A stretch of DNA of 38,271 nucleotides. Origin: Emcibacter sp. (GTDB taxonomy: Bacteria > Pseudomonadota > Alphaproteobacteria > Sphingomonadales > Emcibacteraceae). The notes beneath the pieces are model-generated. The model was not told where the DNA came from. It made no database searches and was given only the letters and a program-made list of their open reading frames with translations. Location of the stretch: contig JALSHF010000217.1 in the NCBI GenBank assembly GCA_026982375.1, forward strand, positions 1-38,271, written 5' to 3'. Of this stretch, positions 18,276-28,639 are shown one piece after another; the stretch's first letter is position 1, and each line of letters opens with the position of its first letter. A program made the translations under genes and the position numbers.

Positions 18276-21200
18276 TTAACTTTGCGCGGTCTTGTCTTGG
18301 GCTGCCTGGGCCAGGGCGCTTGCCAGATTTAATGACCCCTGCAGACGGTTCGCTATTTTTGACCATTTGCGCACATAAACCAATTTGTGGTCAGGGCGCA
18401 GTTTTATGATGGTCGATTGATTAGACATAAATTCCACAAGCCCGGCCGGATTGGCGAATTTTGCCCCTCGAAAAGTGACAATGGCGCCTTTGGGGCCGGT
18501 ATCAATTTTCTCAATGCCGGCGAGACGACAGAAATACTTGATAAGAATGATCCGCAGTAAATGTTCGACCTCCTCCGGCAAATCGCCAAATCTGTCGATC
18601 AGTTCGGCGCCAAAGGCGTCTATTTCCCGCCGATCATTCAAATCCGCCAGACGGCGGTAAAGGGACATACGCAGATTAAGGTCAGGCACGTAACTCTCTG
18701 GAATCAATACCGCCGCGCCCACATTGATTTGCGGTGACCAGATGCCATCTATTTCGTCATCCGCAATACCTGTTTTCGCATTGGCGACGGCTTCTTCCAG
18801 CATATGCTGGTAAAGTTCCATGCCGACTTCTTTGATGTGACCGGATTGTTCCTGCCCAAGCAGGTTTCCGGCACCGCGAATATCGAGGTCATGACTGGCA
18901 AGGGTAAAGCCCGCGCCCAGCGTATCCAGCGTTTGCAGCACTTGAAGGCGTTTTTCGGCTTGCTTCGTTGGCAGCCTGCGCGGCTCTAGCGTAAGATAGG
19001 CATAGGCCCGGGTTTTCGACCGCCCCACCCGCCCGCGCAGCTGATAGAGCTGGGCAAGGCCAAACATATCGGCCCGATGAATGATCATGGTGTTGGCCGT
19101 GGGTATATCCAGACCGGATTCGACAATAGTGGTGGAGATCAGAACATCATATTTACCGTCATAGAAAGCATTCATGATATCTTCAATCTGGGTGGGGGAC
19201 ATTTGGCCATGGGCCGTGGCACATTTGACTTCCGGCACATGTTCGCGCAAAAGATCTTCGATATCTTTTAAGTCCGATACCCTTGGGCAGACATAAAAAC
19301 TCTGTCCGCCCCGGTAATATTCCCTGAGCAAAGCTTCGCGGATTACCATACTGTCCATGGGCAGGACAAAGGTGCGAATGGCCAGCCGGTCTACAGGCGG
19401 CGTGGCAATCAGGCTCAGACCACGCATGCCGTTCATGGCCAGTTGCAGCGTGCGCGGTATGGGCGTCGCCGTCAAAGTCAGCACATGGACGTTATGCTTC
19501 ATTTTTTTCAGGCGTTCTTTGTGACCCACGCCAAAATGCTGTTCTTCATCAATGATGATCAGGCCAAGGTTTTTAAAATTTATGGTTTTACCGAGCAGGG
19601 CATGGGTGCCAATGACAATCTCGCAGGTGCCTTGGGCCAGCTCTTCGCGGGTTAATTTCTGGTTTTTGGAGGTCACCAGTCTGGACAGATGGCCAATCTT
19701 GACCGGCAGCCCCCGGAAACGATCCGTAAAGGTTTTATAATGCTGGCGGGCCAGCAGTGTTGTCGGGGCAATGATGGCCACCTGAAAACCTTCCATCACG
19801 GCAAGGAAAGCGGTTCGCAAAGCTATTTCTGTCTTGCCAAAACCCACATCGCCGCAGATAAGCCTGTCCATGGGTTTGCCGCCGGACAGATCGCCAATCA
19901 CATCCGCAATGGCGCGTAGCTGATCATCGGTCTCATTATAGGGAAACCGCGCGCAAAATTCATCATATAATCCTTCCGGCGGCTGAATGACCGCCCCTTT
20001 GCGCAAGGCCCGCTGGGCGGCGACCTTGATCAGTTCATCGGCCATATCCCGAATGCGTTTTTTGAGCTTGGCTTTGCGCCCCTGCCATGCCGCCCCGCCG
20101 AGCTTGTCCAGCTGGCCGTCACTGCCTTCGGCTCCGTACCGGCTTAATATTTCAATATTTTCCACGGGGACATATAATTTATCGCCGCCGTGATAGGTCA
20201 GATGAACGCAGTCATGGGCGGCCCCGTTCACGTCAATGGTGACGAGCCGCTCATAACGGCCAATACCATGATCCATATGCACCACAAGATCGCCGGGGGT
20301 GAGGGCAGAGGCCTCTTGAATAAAATTTTCAGCCTTGCGTGATTTTCGAACTTTACGGACGAGGCGATCCCCCAGAATATCCTGTTCTGAGATGATGACG
20401 ACATCATCTGTCTCAAAACCATGTTCCAGCGGCAGAATAATCAGGCCCAGAACATCGGTGGATAATTTTTTGCAATTGGCCCATTTATGTATGATTTTAT
20501 GGTTTGGCATGCCATGTTCGCCCAGCACTGCGGCCAACCTGTTTTGCGATCCTGCGCTATAGGAGGCGATCATAACCTGTTTGCCGGTGCCTTGCCGTTC
20601 CGTGCAATGGCGGCGCAGCGCATCATAGACATTCAGCGTTTGATCATTCTGTTTATGATTTCTTTCTGGCGAAAAATCCCGGCCAACCTTGCCGTCGAGT
20701 ACCATATGATTGACATCCGGCGGGGCGTGAAAGCTGGTGAATTGATGGATTTTCCGGTCTTCACAATAGTTCTGCCATTGCTGCGATGTCAGATAGAGCT
20801 TTTCGGGCGGCAGCGGTTTATAGGTTGAGAAACTGCTGGCGCGGCCCCTTATCGTTTGGTCATAGGCCTCTTTTCGGGTTTGATAATAATCCTTGATGGC
20901 GGCCAGACGATCGGCAAAAGCCTCCCCCGTCAGGGAATCCATGGTCACGGGGCAGTCCGGCAGATAATCGAACAGCGTTTCCAGTTTAAAATGAAAATAG
21001 GGCAGCCAATGTTCCATACCCTGATGCCTGCGGCCTTCCTTGATGGCCTCATACAGCGGGTCCTGATCCAGAATATTGCCGAATTGCCGCGTATAGGCCC
21101 CGCGAAACCGCCGGATGCTCTCTTCATCCAGCATAATCTCGCTCATGGGGACGAGGGTCATTTCTTCGATATTATCTGCTGTGCGCTGGCTGACGGGGTC

Positions 21201-21800
21201 AAACTGCCGCATGCTTTCAATGACATCGCCCCATAGATCAATGCGCACCGGACTGTCATGGCCCGAGGGGAAAATATCGATCAAACCGCCGCGAATGGCA
21301 AAATCACCATGTTCCATCACCGTGCTGGACCTTGCGTAACCATTGCGGATCAGGAAAGCTGTCAGATGCGCCACGTCAATCTGATCACCGACCATGGCGC
21401 AAAATGACAGATTTTTAAGACTGTCCCGTTCGGGTATCATCTGGGCGGCGGCATTGATGGTGGTGATGATCAGCCTTTTCCTGCCGGGCGGCGGCGGGGC
21501 GGCCAATTTGCTCAGGGTTGTCATGCGCTGGGCGCTGATATTCGGATTGGGCGATACCCGGTCATAGGGCAGGCAATCCCAGGCGGGAAATATTAAAATT
21601 TCCGTTTTAGGGGAGAAAAAAGCAACAAGATCCGCAAAATTATGCAGCCGCTGATCATCGCGGGCAATATGCAGCATATCGCCCTCTTTAGTATTTGAGG
21701 CATTTAATATCTGGGCAATGAACAAGGCGTCGCGGCCTTCAGGGGATTGGGCAATGACAAGGGGAACTTCGGCAGATATGAATTGATTTTGTTTATTCAC
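18276..21800 (-). CDS. mfd: Transcription-repair coupling factor
   Basis: 1174 aa; GDLVVHMDHGIGRYERL RNAP-interacting domain, helicase motifs GDVGFGKTEIALRTAF, IIDEEQHFGVGHKERLK, QLRGRVGRSKTRAYAYL. Confidence 0.98.
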   Translation of the reverse strand: MNKQNQFISAEVPLVIAQSPEGRDALFIAQILNASNTKEGDMLHIARDDQRLHNFADLVAFFSPKTEILIFPAWDCLPYDRVSPNPNISAQRMTTLSKLAAPPPPGRKRLIITTINAAAQMIPERDSLKNLSFCAMVGDQIDVAHLTAFLIRNGYARSSTVMEHGDFAIRGGLIDIFPSGHDSPVRIDLWGDVIESMRQFDPVSQRTADNIEEMTLVPMSEIMLDEESIRRFRGAYTRQFGNILDQDPLYEAIKEGRRHQGMEHWLPYFHFKLETLFDYLPDCPVTMDSLTGEAFADRLAAIKDYYQTRKEAYDQTIRGRASSFSTYKPLPPEKLYLTSQQWQNYCEDRKIHQFTSFHAPPDVNHMVLDGKVGRDFSPERNHKQNDQTLNVYDALRRHCTERQGTGKQVMIASYSAGSQNRLAAVLGEHGMPNHKIIHKWANCKKLSTDVLGLIILPLEHGFETDDVVIISEQDILGDRLVRKVRKSRKAENFIQEASALTPGDLVVHMDHGIGRYERLVTIDVNGAAHDCVHLTYHGGDKLYVPVENIEILSRYGAEGSDGQLDKLGGAAWQGRKAKLKKRIRDMADELIKVAAQRALRKGAVIQPPEGLYDEFCARFPYNETDDQLRAIADVIGDLSGGKPMDRLICGDVGFGKTEIALRTAFLAVMEGFQVAIIAPTTLLARQHYKTFTDRFRGLPVKIGHLSRLVTSKNQKLTREELAQGTCEIVIGTHALLGKTINFKNLGLIIIDEEQHFGVGHKERLKKMKHNVHVLTLTATPIPRTLQLAMNGMRGLSLIATPPVDRLAIRTFVLPMDSMVIREALLREYYRGGQSFYVCPRVSDLKDIEDLLREHVPEVKCATAHGQMSPTQIEDIMNAFYDGKYDVLISTTIVESGLDIPTANTMIIHRADMFGLAQLYQLRGRVGRSKTRAYAYLTLEPRRLPTKQAEKRLQVLQTLDTLGAGFTLASHDLDIRGAGNLLGQEQSGHIKEVGMELYQHMLEEAVANAKTGIADDEIDGIWSPQINVGAAVLIPESYVPDLNLRMSLYRRLADLNDRREIDAFGAELIDRFGDLPEEVEHLLRIILIKYFCRLAGIEKIDTGPKGAIVTFRGAKFANPAGLVEFMSNQSTIIKLRPDHKLVYVRKWSKIANRLQGSLNLASALAQAAQDKTAQS

Positions 21801-22114
21801 TTGATGATCTTAAGATAATCGACGGCTTGCAGCATTTCCATGACGTCATGCTGCAAATGATCGGGAACCTGTTTATCCTTGGTGATCCAGGCAACAATAT
21901 TGCCATCTGATTCCCGCAATAAATTTTCATAACGGTCTAACTGTTCAGAAGTAAGGCCGGCTATATGCGTGTCAGCAAAATGACCAAGCAGGATATCGGC
22001 CTCTTTTATTCCGCGATGCGCGCTTCTGAATTTCAGGCGTTTTATACGGATATCATGGGGTTCATCCGCGTCAATTTCAGGTTCAATAAAACCGGGAGCA
22101 TCAAATGAAGGCAT
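21797..22114 (-). CDS. sdhE: Succinate dehydrogenase FAD assembly factor SdhE
   Basis: IRIKRLKFRSAHRGIKEADILLGHFADTHI matches the SdhE RGxxE region; 4-bp overlap with mfd. Confidence 0.9.
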   Translation of the reverse strand: MPSFDAPGFIEPEIDADEPHDIRIKRLKFRSAHRGIKEADILLGHFADTHIAGLTSEQLDRYENLLRESDGNIVAWITKDKQVPDHLQHDVMEMLQAVDYLKIIK

Positions 22115-22201
22115 GGCAGTTACATTCTGTTGTGAGTTAACTCTTTAAGGTATAATGTGCTAGTGATAGGAAAAATAACAACCTGAATCAAATAGAAACG
22201 C

Positions 22202-24289
22202 ATGCGACCGGAAATTTTATATCCATTCTTTGCCGATACCGTTAGCCTCCCCGGTGTGGGGGGGCGGATTGCGAGCCTGCTTGAAAAAATTCTGGGCCGC
22301 AAACTGGCGGATATATTCTGGCATTTACCGGTGGATATCATCGATCGCAGGGCCTGCCCGCCCTTGTCGGAAATTAAATATGATCAGATTGTCACGGTGA
22401 AGGTCACCATTGATAAACATGACGCCCCGCCGCGCGGTTCGCGCCGGCCCTACCGCGTATGGTGTCATGATGACAGCGGCAGTTTGCAATTGATTTTTTT
22501 TCATGCGAAAGGCGATTATATCCTGCGGCAACTGCCCGTGGGGGAAGAGCGCCTGATTAGCGGCAAGATCGAAGTTTTTAACGAACAGCTTCAGATGAGC
22601 CATCCCGACTATATGGTTTCGCCGGACAAACAGGATGATATTCCGGATGTGGAACCCGTCTATCCCTTAACGGCAGGCATCAGCGGTAAGGTCATGACCA
22701 AAATTGTGCGCGGGGCCTTGGAAAAGCTGGTGCCATTGCCGGAATGGCAGGATATATCCCTGCGGTCACGGGAAGGGTGGCCCCCATGGATGGCGGCGGT
22801 GAAGGCGGCGCATATGCCGCAAAGCCACGGGGATTTACAGATGAACAGCCCCGCCCGCGCGCGGCTCGCTTATGATGAGTTTCTGGCCAATCAATTGGCT
22901 CTTGAAATTATGCGCCGTCACAATCAAAAGAAAAAGGGCCGTTCTTTGAAGGTCCGGGGGGCGTTAAGGGCGCAGCTGCTGAAAAATTTACCCTATCAAC
23001 TGACCAACGCCCAGACCCGCAGCATCAGCGAGATAGAAAAGGATTTGGCAGCGCCCTATGCCATGATGCGCTTGCTGCAGGGTGATGTAGGCAGCGGCAA
23101 GACAGTTGTGGCTCTGCTGGCCATGCTGATCGCTGTGGAAAATAACGCCCAGGCCGCCATGATCGCCCCGACGGAAATTCTGGCGCGGCAACATTATGTC
23201 AGTCTGCTTGACATGACGGCGGGTATGGACATCAATATTGCCGTTCTGACAGGCCGCGACAAAGGCCGGGCGCGGAAGAAAATACTGGATGACTTGCAGT
23301 CGGGAGAAATTGATATTCTGGTCGGCACCCATGCCCTGTTTCAAAAGGATGTGATTTATCATGATCTGGTTTTTGCGGTGGTTGACGAACAGCATCGTTT
23401 TGGGGTTGAGCAGCGCATGGCTTTATCTGCTAAGGGGCGCGGTGCTATGGATATGCTGGCCATGACGGCGACGCCAATTCCGCGAACTTTAACCTTGACG
23501 GCTTACGGCGACATGGATGGCTCGCGCCTTGACGAAAAACCGCCGGGGCGAAAGCCTGTGGATACCAGAATAATCCCCCTGGGCCGGCTTGATGACGTGG
23601 TTCAGGGGATTAAGCGCGCGCTTGCGGGGGGCAACAGGGCTTTCTGGATTTGCCCTTTGGTTGAGGAATCCGAAGTTCTGGATCTGGCCGCCGCCGAACA
23701 AAGACACCGCCATCTTGAACAGATTTTCGGGCCAAGGGTCGGGCTGGTTCACGGCAAAATGAAGTCCAAGGAAAAAGATGACGTCATGACGCGTTTTATC
23801 TCTGGTGATATTGACATATTGGTGGCCACGACGGTGGTCGAGGTTGGCGTGAATGTGCCGGAAGCCACCATCATGATTATTGAACATGCCGAAAGATTTG
23901 GCCTGTCGCAGCTTCATCAGTTGCGGGGCCGGGTTGGGCGCGGGCTGGCGCAATCCACGTGCCTGTTGCTTTACGGTAATCTGAGCGGTACGGCGGCAAA
24001 GGCGCGGCTGGAGATCATGCGGGAAACCGAAGATGGTTTTCGGATTGCCGAAGAAGATTTGCGCCTGCGCGGTGCCGGTGAATTGCTGGGGACCCGCCAA
24101 AGCGGTATGCCGGATTTTAAAGTGGCAACCCTCGAAGAAAACGGGCAATTGATTGGCGTTGCGCGGGATGATGCGCGGCTCATCATGGAAAAGGACCCCG
24201 AGCTTAAAAGCGAACGGGGGCAGGCTTTAAGAATATTATTGTATCTGTTTGAGCGAGACGAAGGCGTCAAATATCTGACATCAGGCTGA
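22202..24289 (+). CDS. recG: ATP-dependent DNA helicase RecG
   Basis: GVGGRIASLLEKILGRKLADIFWHLPVDIIDRR, GDVGSGKTVVALLAML, VDEQHRFGVEQR, QLRGRVGRGLAQSTCLLLY. Confidence 0.97.
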   Translation: MRPEILYPFFADTVSLPGVGGRIASLLEKILGRKLADIFWHLPVDIIDRRACPPLSEIKYDQIVTVKVTIDKHDAPPRGSRRPYRVWCHDDSGSLQLIFFHAKGDYILRQLPVGEERLISGKIEVFNEQLQMSHPDYMVSPDKQDDIPDVEPVYPLTAGISGKVMTKIVRGALEKLVPLPEWQDISLRSREGWPPWMAAVKAAHMPQSHGDLQMNSPARARLAYDEFLANQLALEIMRRHNQKKKGRSLKVRGALRAQLLKNLPYQLTNAQTRSISEIEKDLAAPYAMMRLLQGDVGSGKTVVALLAMLIAVENNAQAAMIAPTEILARQHYVSLLDMTAGMDINIAVLTGRDKGRARKKILDDLQSGEIDILVGTHALFQKDVIYHDLVFAVVDEQHRFGVEQRMALSAKGRGAMDMLAMTATPIPRTLTLTAYGDMDGSRLDEKPPGRKPVDTRIIPLGRLDDVVQGIKRALAGGNRAFWICPLVEESEVLDLAAAEQRHRHLEQIFGPRVGLVHGKMKSKEKDDVMTRFISGDIDILVATTVVEVGVNVPEATIMIIEHAERFGLSQLHQLRGRVGRGLAQSTCLLLYGNLSGTAAKARLEIMRETEDGFRIAEEDLRLRGAGELLGTRQSGMPDFKVATLEENGQLIGVARDDARLIMEKDPELKSERGQALRILLYLFERDEGVKYLTSG

Positions 24290-24961
24290 GGGTTTATCGT
24301 CTTTTTTTGGCAGGCGGCTTGGGTCCACGAGGCCGGCGGAGATAACATATTTTGCCCCTTCATCCGGAGTCATATCCAGATAGATAACATCCTTTCTGGG
24401 GACGAATAACAGAAAGCCGGATGTGGGGTTTGGCGTTGTCGGCAGGAAAACATTGACCACATCATCCTGCATTTTTGCCTGTACTTCGCCGGTATTCTCA
24501 CCGGAAATAAAAGCAATGGCCCAGATGCCTTTGCGCGGATATTCCACCAGAACCACATCCTGAAAACTGACGGCATCTTCGGAGATGACCGTTTCAAAAA
24601 TCTGCTTCAATGTATTATAAACGCTTCTGATGATTGGCATACGGTTAAGTATTTTTTCGCCGACCCGGATCAGGCTTTTGCCAAGAAAATTAGCGGCAAG
24701 AAAGCCGAGTGTCGTTAACATGAGAAAAAGGAAAACCAAGCCAATTCCCGGCAGAGGGAAAGGCAGATAAGTTTCAGGATTATAAGCCACCGGAATTAAT
24801 GGTTTGATATTGCGGTCAATTAAATCAATGAAAGCAAGGGCTAGATAAATGGTGATGCCCACAGGAGAGGCGACGACAAGACCGGTCAGGAAATAAGTTC
24901 TCAAACGCTGAAGTATGGTTTTTTCCGGTTTAACTTTTAAGGGGTCAGTCATATATTCCAA
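24281..24961 (-). CDS. DUF502 family membrane protein
   Basis: LRTYFLTGLVVASPVGITIYLALAFIDLID, GIGLVFLFLMLTTLGFLAANFLGKSLI, RMPIIRSVYNTLKQIFETV; next to recG. Confidence 0.9.
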   Translation of the reverse strand: MEYMTDPLKVKPEKTILQRLRTYFLTGLVVASPVGITIYLALAFIDLIDRNIKPLIPVAYNPETYLPFPLPGIGLVFLFLMLTTLGFLAANFLGKSLIRVGEKILNRMPIIRSVYNTLKQIFETVISEDAVSFQDVVLVEYPRKGIWAIAFISGENTGEVQAKMQDDVVNVFLPTTPNPTSGFLLFVPRKDVIYLDMTPDEGAKYVISAGLVDPSRLPKKDDKPSA

Positions 24962-25036
24962 TCTTGTAATTCAGGGCCATTGATTCATACATACCAGAAG
25001 AAAATAGGGTGCCACTATGGCATAAATATGTCTTTT

Positions 25037-26182
25037 CTAGAGTGTTTTTGTATACATACGGTAGTTTTTATAACGCCAACAACCGATGGTTTCCAGCATT
25101 TTGGAAAGGCGGCTATTATCCTCTAAAACCCAAGACAGTTCCGCATGGGTGCAGCCGGAATTGGCGGCATGAATTCGGCATTCTTCGATGAGGGCAAAGG
25201 CCATTGCACCGCCAACGGCGGTATTTTGAAATTCTTTTCGAACGCCCATCAAGGGGACGCGAACCGTTTTATAGGTTGGCCTGATCTTAAGGCGCCATAA
25301 CAGCTTGAAAATACCGAAAGGAAACAGGCTTCCCTTTATATCGGTGATGATTTCGTTCAGATTGGGCAGCGCGACCATCATCGCCATGGGCACCCCGTCA
25401 TATTCTGCGATATAGGCGAAATCCTCACGGATCAGGAGCTTCATATCTTTTACGGTTTTATTCAGCTCGGCTTCGGTAAAGGGCAAAGCCATCCAATTGC
25501 CCGACCAAGCATCATTAAAAATTTCGAGAATGGTTTTTAAATCCTGCTCGTAATTTTTCATATTTATGGGGCGTAGTCTGATTTTGCCGTCTCTCATGCT
25601 GCGGGTGATCATTTTTTTGATGGTCGGCGGCAGAACATCTTGGTCAAACTTCAGGTAATAAGCCCATAAATCCTTAATTTTCTCCATGCCATAATTGGTC
25701 ATCAAGTCTTGATAATAGGGCAGAGCATGGTTCATCATCAAACTTGGCGGCGTATCAAAACCATCAACAAGCATGCCCGCTTCTTCATTAATAGACAGGC
25801 TGAAGGGGCCAATCACCTTGTCACGGCCATTCTGTTTTAACCATTGGAATGCCGTGTCCAGAAGGGCGCCGGCAGCTTGATCGTCGTTGATACATTCAAA
25901 AAACCCGAAATGCCCGATTTTTTCATGATATTTCTGTTCCACCAACTCATCAATCTGGGCGCTGATCCGGCCCACAACCCGCTCCCCTTTGCAGGCCAGC
26001 CAGAATTTTGCGCGGGCATGTTTAAAATAAGGGTTTTTTGACGGATCCAAGACTTCCATGCGTTCCAATATCAGGGGCGCAACCCAATTGGGGTCATCTT
26101 TATAAAGATCCCAGGGCAATTTGACGAAGCGTTTCAGGTCCTGTTTGTTTGTCACCTCTTTTATGGTGATGGCTGATGTCAT
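25037..26182 (-). CDS. GNAT-fold acyltransferase family protein; candidate bacterial ceramide synthase (bCerS-like)
   Basis: FVKLPWDLYKDDPNWVAPLILERMEVLDPSKNPYFKHARAKFWLA ... VVGRISAQID ... GPFSLSINEEAGMLVDGFDTPPSLMMNHALPYY. The family call is fairly secure. The ceramide synthase role is inferred from the nearby SPT cluster. Confidence 0.6.
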   Translation of the reverse strand: MTSAITIKEVTNKQDLKRFVKLPWDLYKDDPNWVAPLILERMEVLDPSKNPYFKHARAKFWLACKGERVVGRISAQIDELVEQKYHEKIGHFGFFECINDDQAAGALLDTAFQWLKQNGRDKVIGPFSLSINEEAGMLVDGFDTPPSLMMNHALPYYQDLMTNYGMEKIKDLWAYYLKFDQDVLPPTIKKMITRSMRDGKIRLRPINMKNYEQDLKTILEIFNDAWSGNWMALPFTEAELNKTVKDMKLLIREDFAYIAEYDGVPMAMMVALPNLNEIITDIKGSLFPFGIFKLLWRLKIRPTYKTVRVPLMGVRKEFQNTAVGGAMAFALIEECRIHAANSGCTHAELSWVLEDNSRLSKMLETIGCWRYKNYRMYTKTL

Positions 26183-26192
26183 GTGAGTATCC

Positions 26193-27320
26193 TTATTCTT
26201 CAGTCAGCAAAATAAAACTCAAGCCCATGAGGGCAAAAAGAAAAAACGGCAGCCAGGCCGCAATCATTGGCGGCACGGCACCATATTGGCCCAGGGCCAC
26301 AAACAGGTTGTTGATAACAAAATAGCCAAACCCCATAGCGCCGGTCAACGCAATCCGGCCGAAAAGATTGCCGCCCCGATGCAGCCCGAAAGCCGCAAGA
26401 CCCGCCAGCAAAGGCATGAGCAGCGTGCTGAGCGGCGCGACGAATTTCTGATATAGCATGGTTTCAAAACTTGCCGTGTTATGGCCTTCTTTTTTAAGTT
26501 GCGTAATGGCGGTGCGCAGTCTCTGGATGCTAACGCGATCCGGCTTAAGGGCCAAGGCGATAAAACGTTTTGGCGGGATATCCGTATCCCAGATAAGATT
26601 TTCCATGGGGGTGACTTTTAAAGTTTTGATGTCAAATTCCTTGACCTCGAACATTGTCCATTTATCATCGCGGAATACAGCAAAATCGGCCTTGATCAGC
26701 GAGGTGATTCGCTTGTCCTTGTCCCGAATATACTGGGTCACCTTATCCAGAAGTAAAATGCTGCCATTACGGCTGGCACTTTCCGCCTTGATCAAATTAT
26801 TCCCATCCGTGACCCATGTGTCATAAACCGTGTCAGGGGCAGGAGGCAGGTCGGCGGCATATTTATTCTCTTTCCAGTTCTTGAGCTCTGCCTTGGCGTG
26901 AACAGCCACGGTTTCCGTAAATACAAAATGCAGGCTGGCAATCAATAAAGACATGAGAAGAAGGGGCGTTATTATTCTAAAGGCTGACCAGCCGGACGCC
27001 TTCATAATGATAATTTCGCTGTGGATATTCAGGCCCGCGAGGCTAATGATAGCGGCCAAAAGAGCGACGAAGGGGGAAAAGAGCGACAATAATGTAGGTG
27101 TTCGAAGTGTCACATAATGCCACAGATCAGCATTGACCGCACCGTCCCCGGCCAATATGTCGTCAGATTCAGACAAGAGGTCGAGCATTTGCAATGTGGC
27201 TACCAGACCGATTAATATGATGATATATCGGCTGATGAAAAGCTTGGCCAGATAAACGTCCATACTACCAGGATTGAAAATTCCGCCGAGATGGCCCGAA
27301 AATTTGATAAATCGTTCCAT
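26193..27320 (-). CDS. lptG: LptG-type LPS/lipid export permease (YjgP/YjgQ family)
   Basis: YLAKLFISRYIIILIGLVATLQMLDLL; SEIIIMKASGWSAFRIITPLLL; C-terminal TM block. Second gene after lptF. Confidence 0.85.
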   Translation of the reverse strand: MERFIKFSGHLGGIFNPGSMDVYLAKLFISRYIIILIGLVATLQMLDLLSESDDILAGDGAVNADLWHYVTLRTPTLLSLFSPFVALLAAIISLAGLNIHSEIIIMKASGWSAFRIITPLLLMSLLIASLHFVFTETVAVHAKAELKNWKENKYAADLPPAPDTVYDTWVTDGNNLIKAESASRNGSILLLDKVTQYIRDKDKRITSLIKADFAVFRDDKWTMFEVKEFDIKTLKVTPMENLIWDTDIPPKRFIALALKPDRVSIQRLRTAITQLKKEGHNTASFETMLYQKFVAPLSTLLMPLLAGLAAFGLHRGGNLFGRIALTGAMGFGYFVINNLFVALGQYGAVPPMIAAWLPFFLFALMGLSFILLTEE

Positions 27321-27321
27321 A

Positions 27322-28497
27322 TTAACTTACCGTCCGTAATCGTCTGATGATACGGCTTATGGCTTCCACCATAACCTCATAGATAATTTCAATACGGCGC
27401 AGCGGTAATCCGCCTACTTTATAGGCCCCGATATAATATAATCGCGCCGTGAGCAGGATGAAAATCACTGTCGGCAGCCAGATCACCAGCCAAGGGGAAA
27501 CCCCGCCCATAGCCGAGAAATTAAGGCCAAATTCCAGAAGTTTATGATAAACGAGCAGAATGATTACCCCGACGGTGATGCCAAGTGCCCGCCCGGATCT
27601 TTTGGCAACCAAACCCAGCGGAATGGCCAGAAACGGCACGATTAGAATTGAAAGTGCGCGGGCAATACGGGAATGAAGTGTCGCTATGATCGCGGGATCA
27701 TCACTTCCCCGCGCCTGCCAAAGCTCTATGATGGTCATTTCTTTTGCCTCTTGCCCCCGGTCACGGAAACTGGCAAAATTTGGCACATCCATGGGCAGGT
27801 CATGCATATCAAAATTGACGATATTAGGCCGGCTTTGGGTTAAATCCAGATCTATAATCATGCCATTATATACCCTCAAGATCAGAAAGCGTTGATCGGG
27901 AGAGACAAAAAAGCTGCCTCTTTCCGCGCTGATGGATTGAATTCGGCCATTGGCTGATTCTTTTTGAGCAAATATATTGATGAGCTCTCGTCCCGAATCC
28001 CGGGATTCCTCGATACGCAATGTCAGGCCATCGCCAAGATTTGTAAATTCCCCGGCTTTGATGCTGGCCCCTAATGCGCCGCTTCGCACATCAAAGACCA
28101 GACCTTGATAGGCGTATCGGCTATAGGGCTGGATGAAGCCAACGACGATGACATTTACGATAAGTAAGAATATGGCGATATAGAAAGTTGGCACGGCCAG
28201 ACGATTAAGACTCATCCCCGTGGCCAGCAAGGCGTCAAGTTCGCTGTTCAGCGCAAGTTTTCGTACCGCGAGAAGGACGCCTAAAAACATGGATAACGGC
28301 AAGACCAGCGTCAGATATTGCGGCATAAGATTGCCCAGCATGCGCCAGACAATATCAATCGGGCCGCCCTGATTAATCACAAAGTCAAAAAGACTGAGCA
28401 TTTTTTCCAATAAAAGCAATACAGCAGATATGCCCAAAGTCACCAATAGGGGCACAATTGTTTCTCGCAATATATATTTATCAATTTTTTTTAGCAT
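27322..28497 (-). CDS. lptF: LptF-type LPS/lipid export permease (YjgP/YjgQ family)
   Basis: IDKYILRETIVPLLVTLGISAVLLLLEKMLSLFDFV; NSELDALLATGMSLNRLAVP; ISAERGSFF; RIARALSILIVPFLAIPLGLVAKRSGRALGI. Confidence 0.88.
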   Translation of the reverse strand: MLKKIDKYILRETIVPLLVTLGISAVLLLLEKMLSLFDFVINQGGPIDIVWRMLGNLMPQYLTLVLPLSMFLGVLLAVRKLALNSELDALLATGMSLNRLAVPTFYIAIFLLIVNVIVVGFIQPYSRYAYQGLVFDVRSGALGASIKAGEFTNLGDGLTLRIEESRDSGRELINIFAQKESANGRIQSISAERGSFFVSPDQRFLILRVYNGMIIDLDLTQSRPNIVNFDMHDLPMDVPNFASFRDRGQEAKEMTIIELWQARGSDDPAIIATLHSRIARALSILIVPFLAIPLGLVAKRSGRALGITVGVIILLVYHKLLEFGLNFSAMGGVSPWLVIWLPTVIFILLTARLYYIGAYKVGGLPLRRIEIIYEVMVEAISRIIRRLRTVS

Positions 28498-28639
28498 TAA
28501 GTCGCTTTTGGTCTGGATTTAGCCTAATTTCCAACTTATAGCTTTTGATCTGCCAAGAATATAGCTAAAAGGAAAAATAATTTTTGCTTAATGACCTGTT
28601 TTTATGGTTTTTATAGGGCCAAAATAGAAAAAATAACAG

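Noticed and set aside
23489-24148. 219-aa minus-strand ORF
   Set aside because: Entirely antisense to conserved recG, with no recognisable domain; a by-product of GC-skewed codon use.
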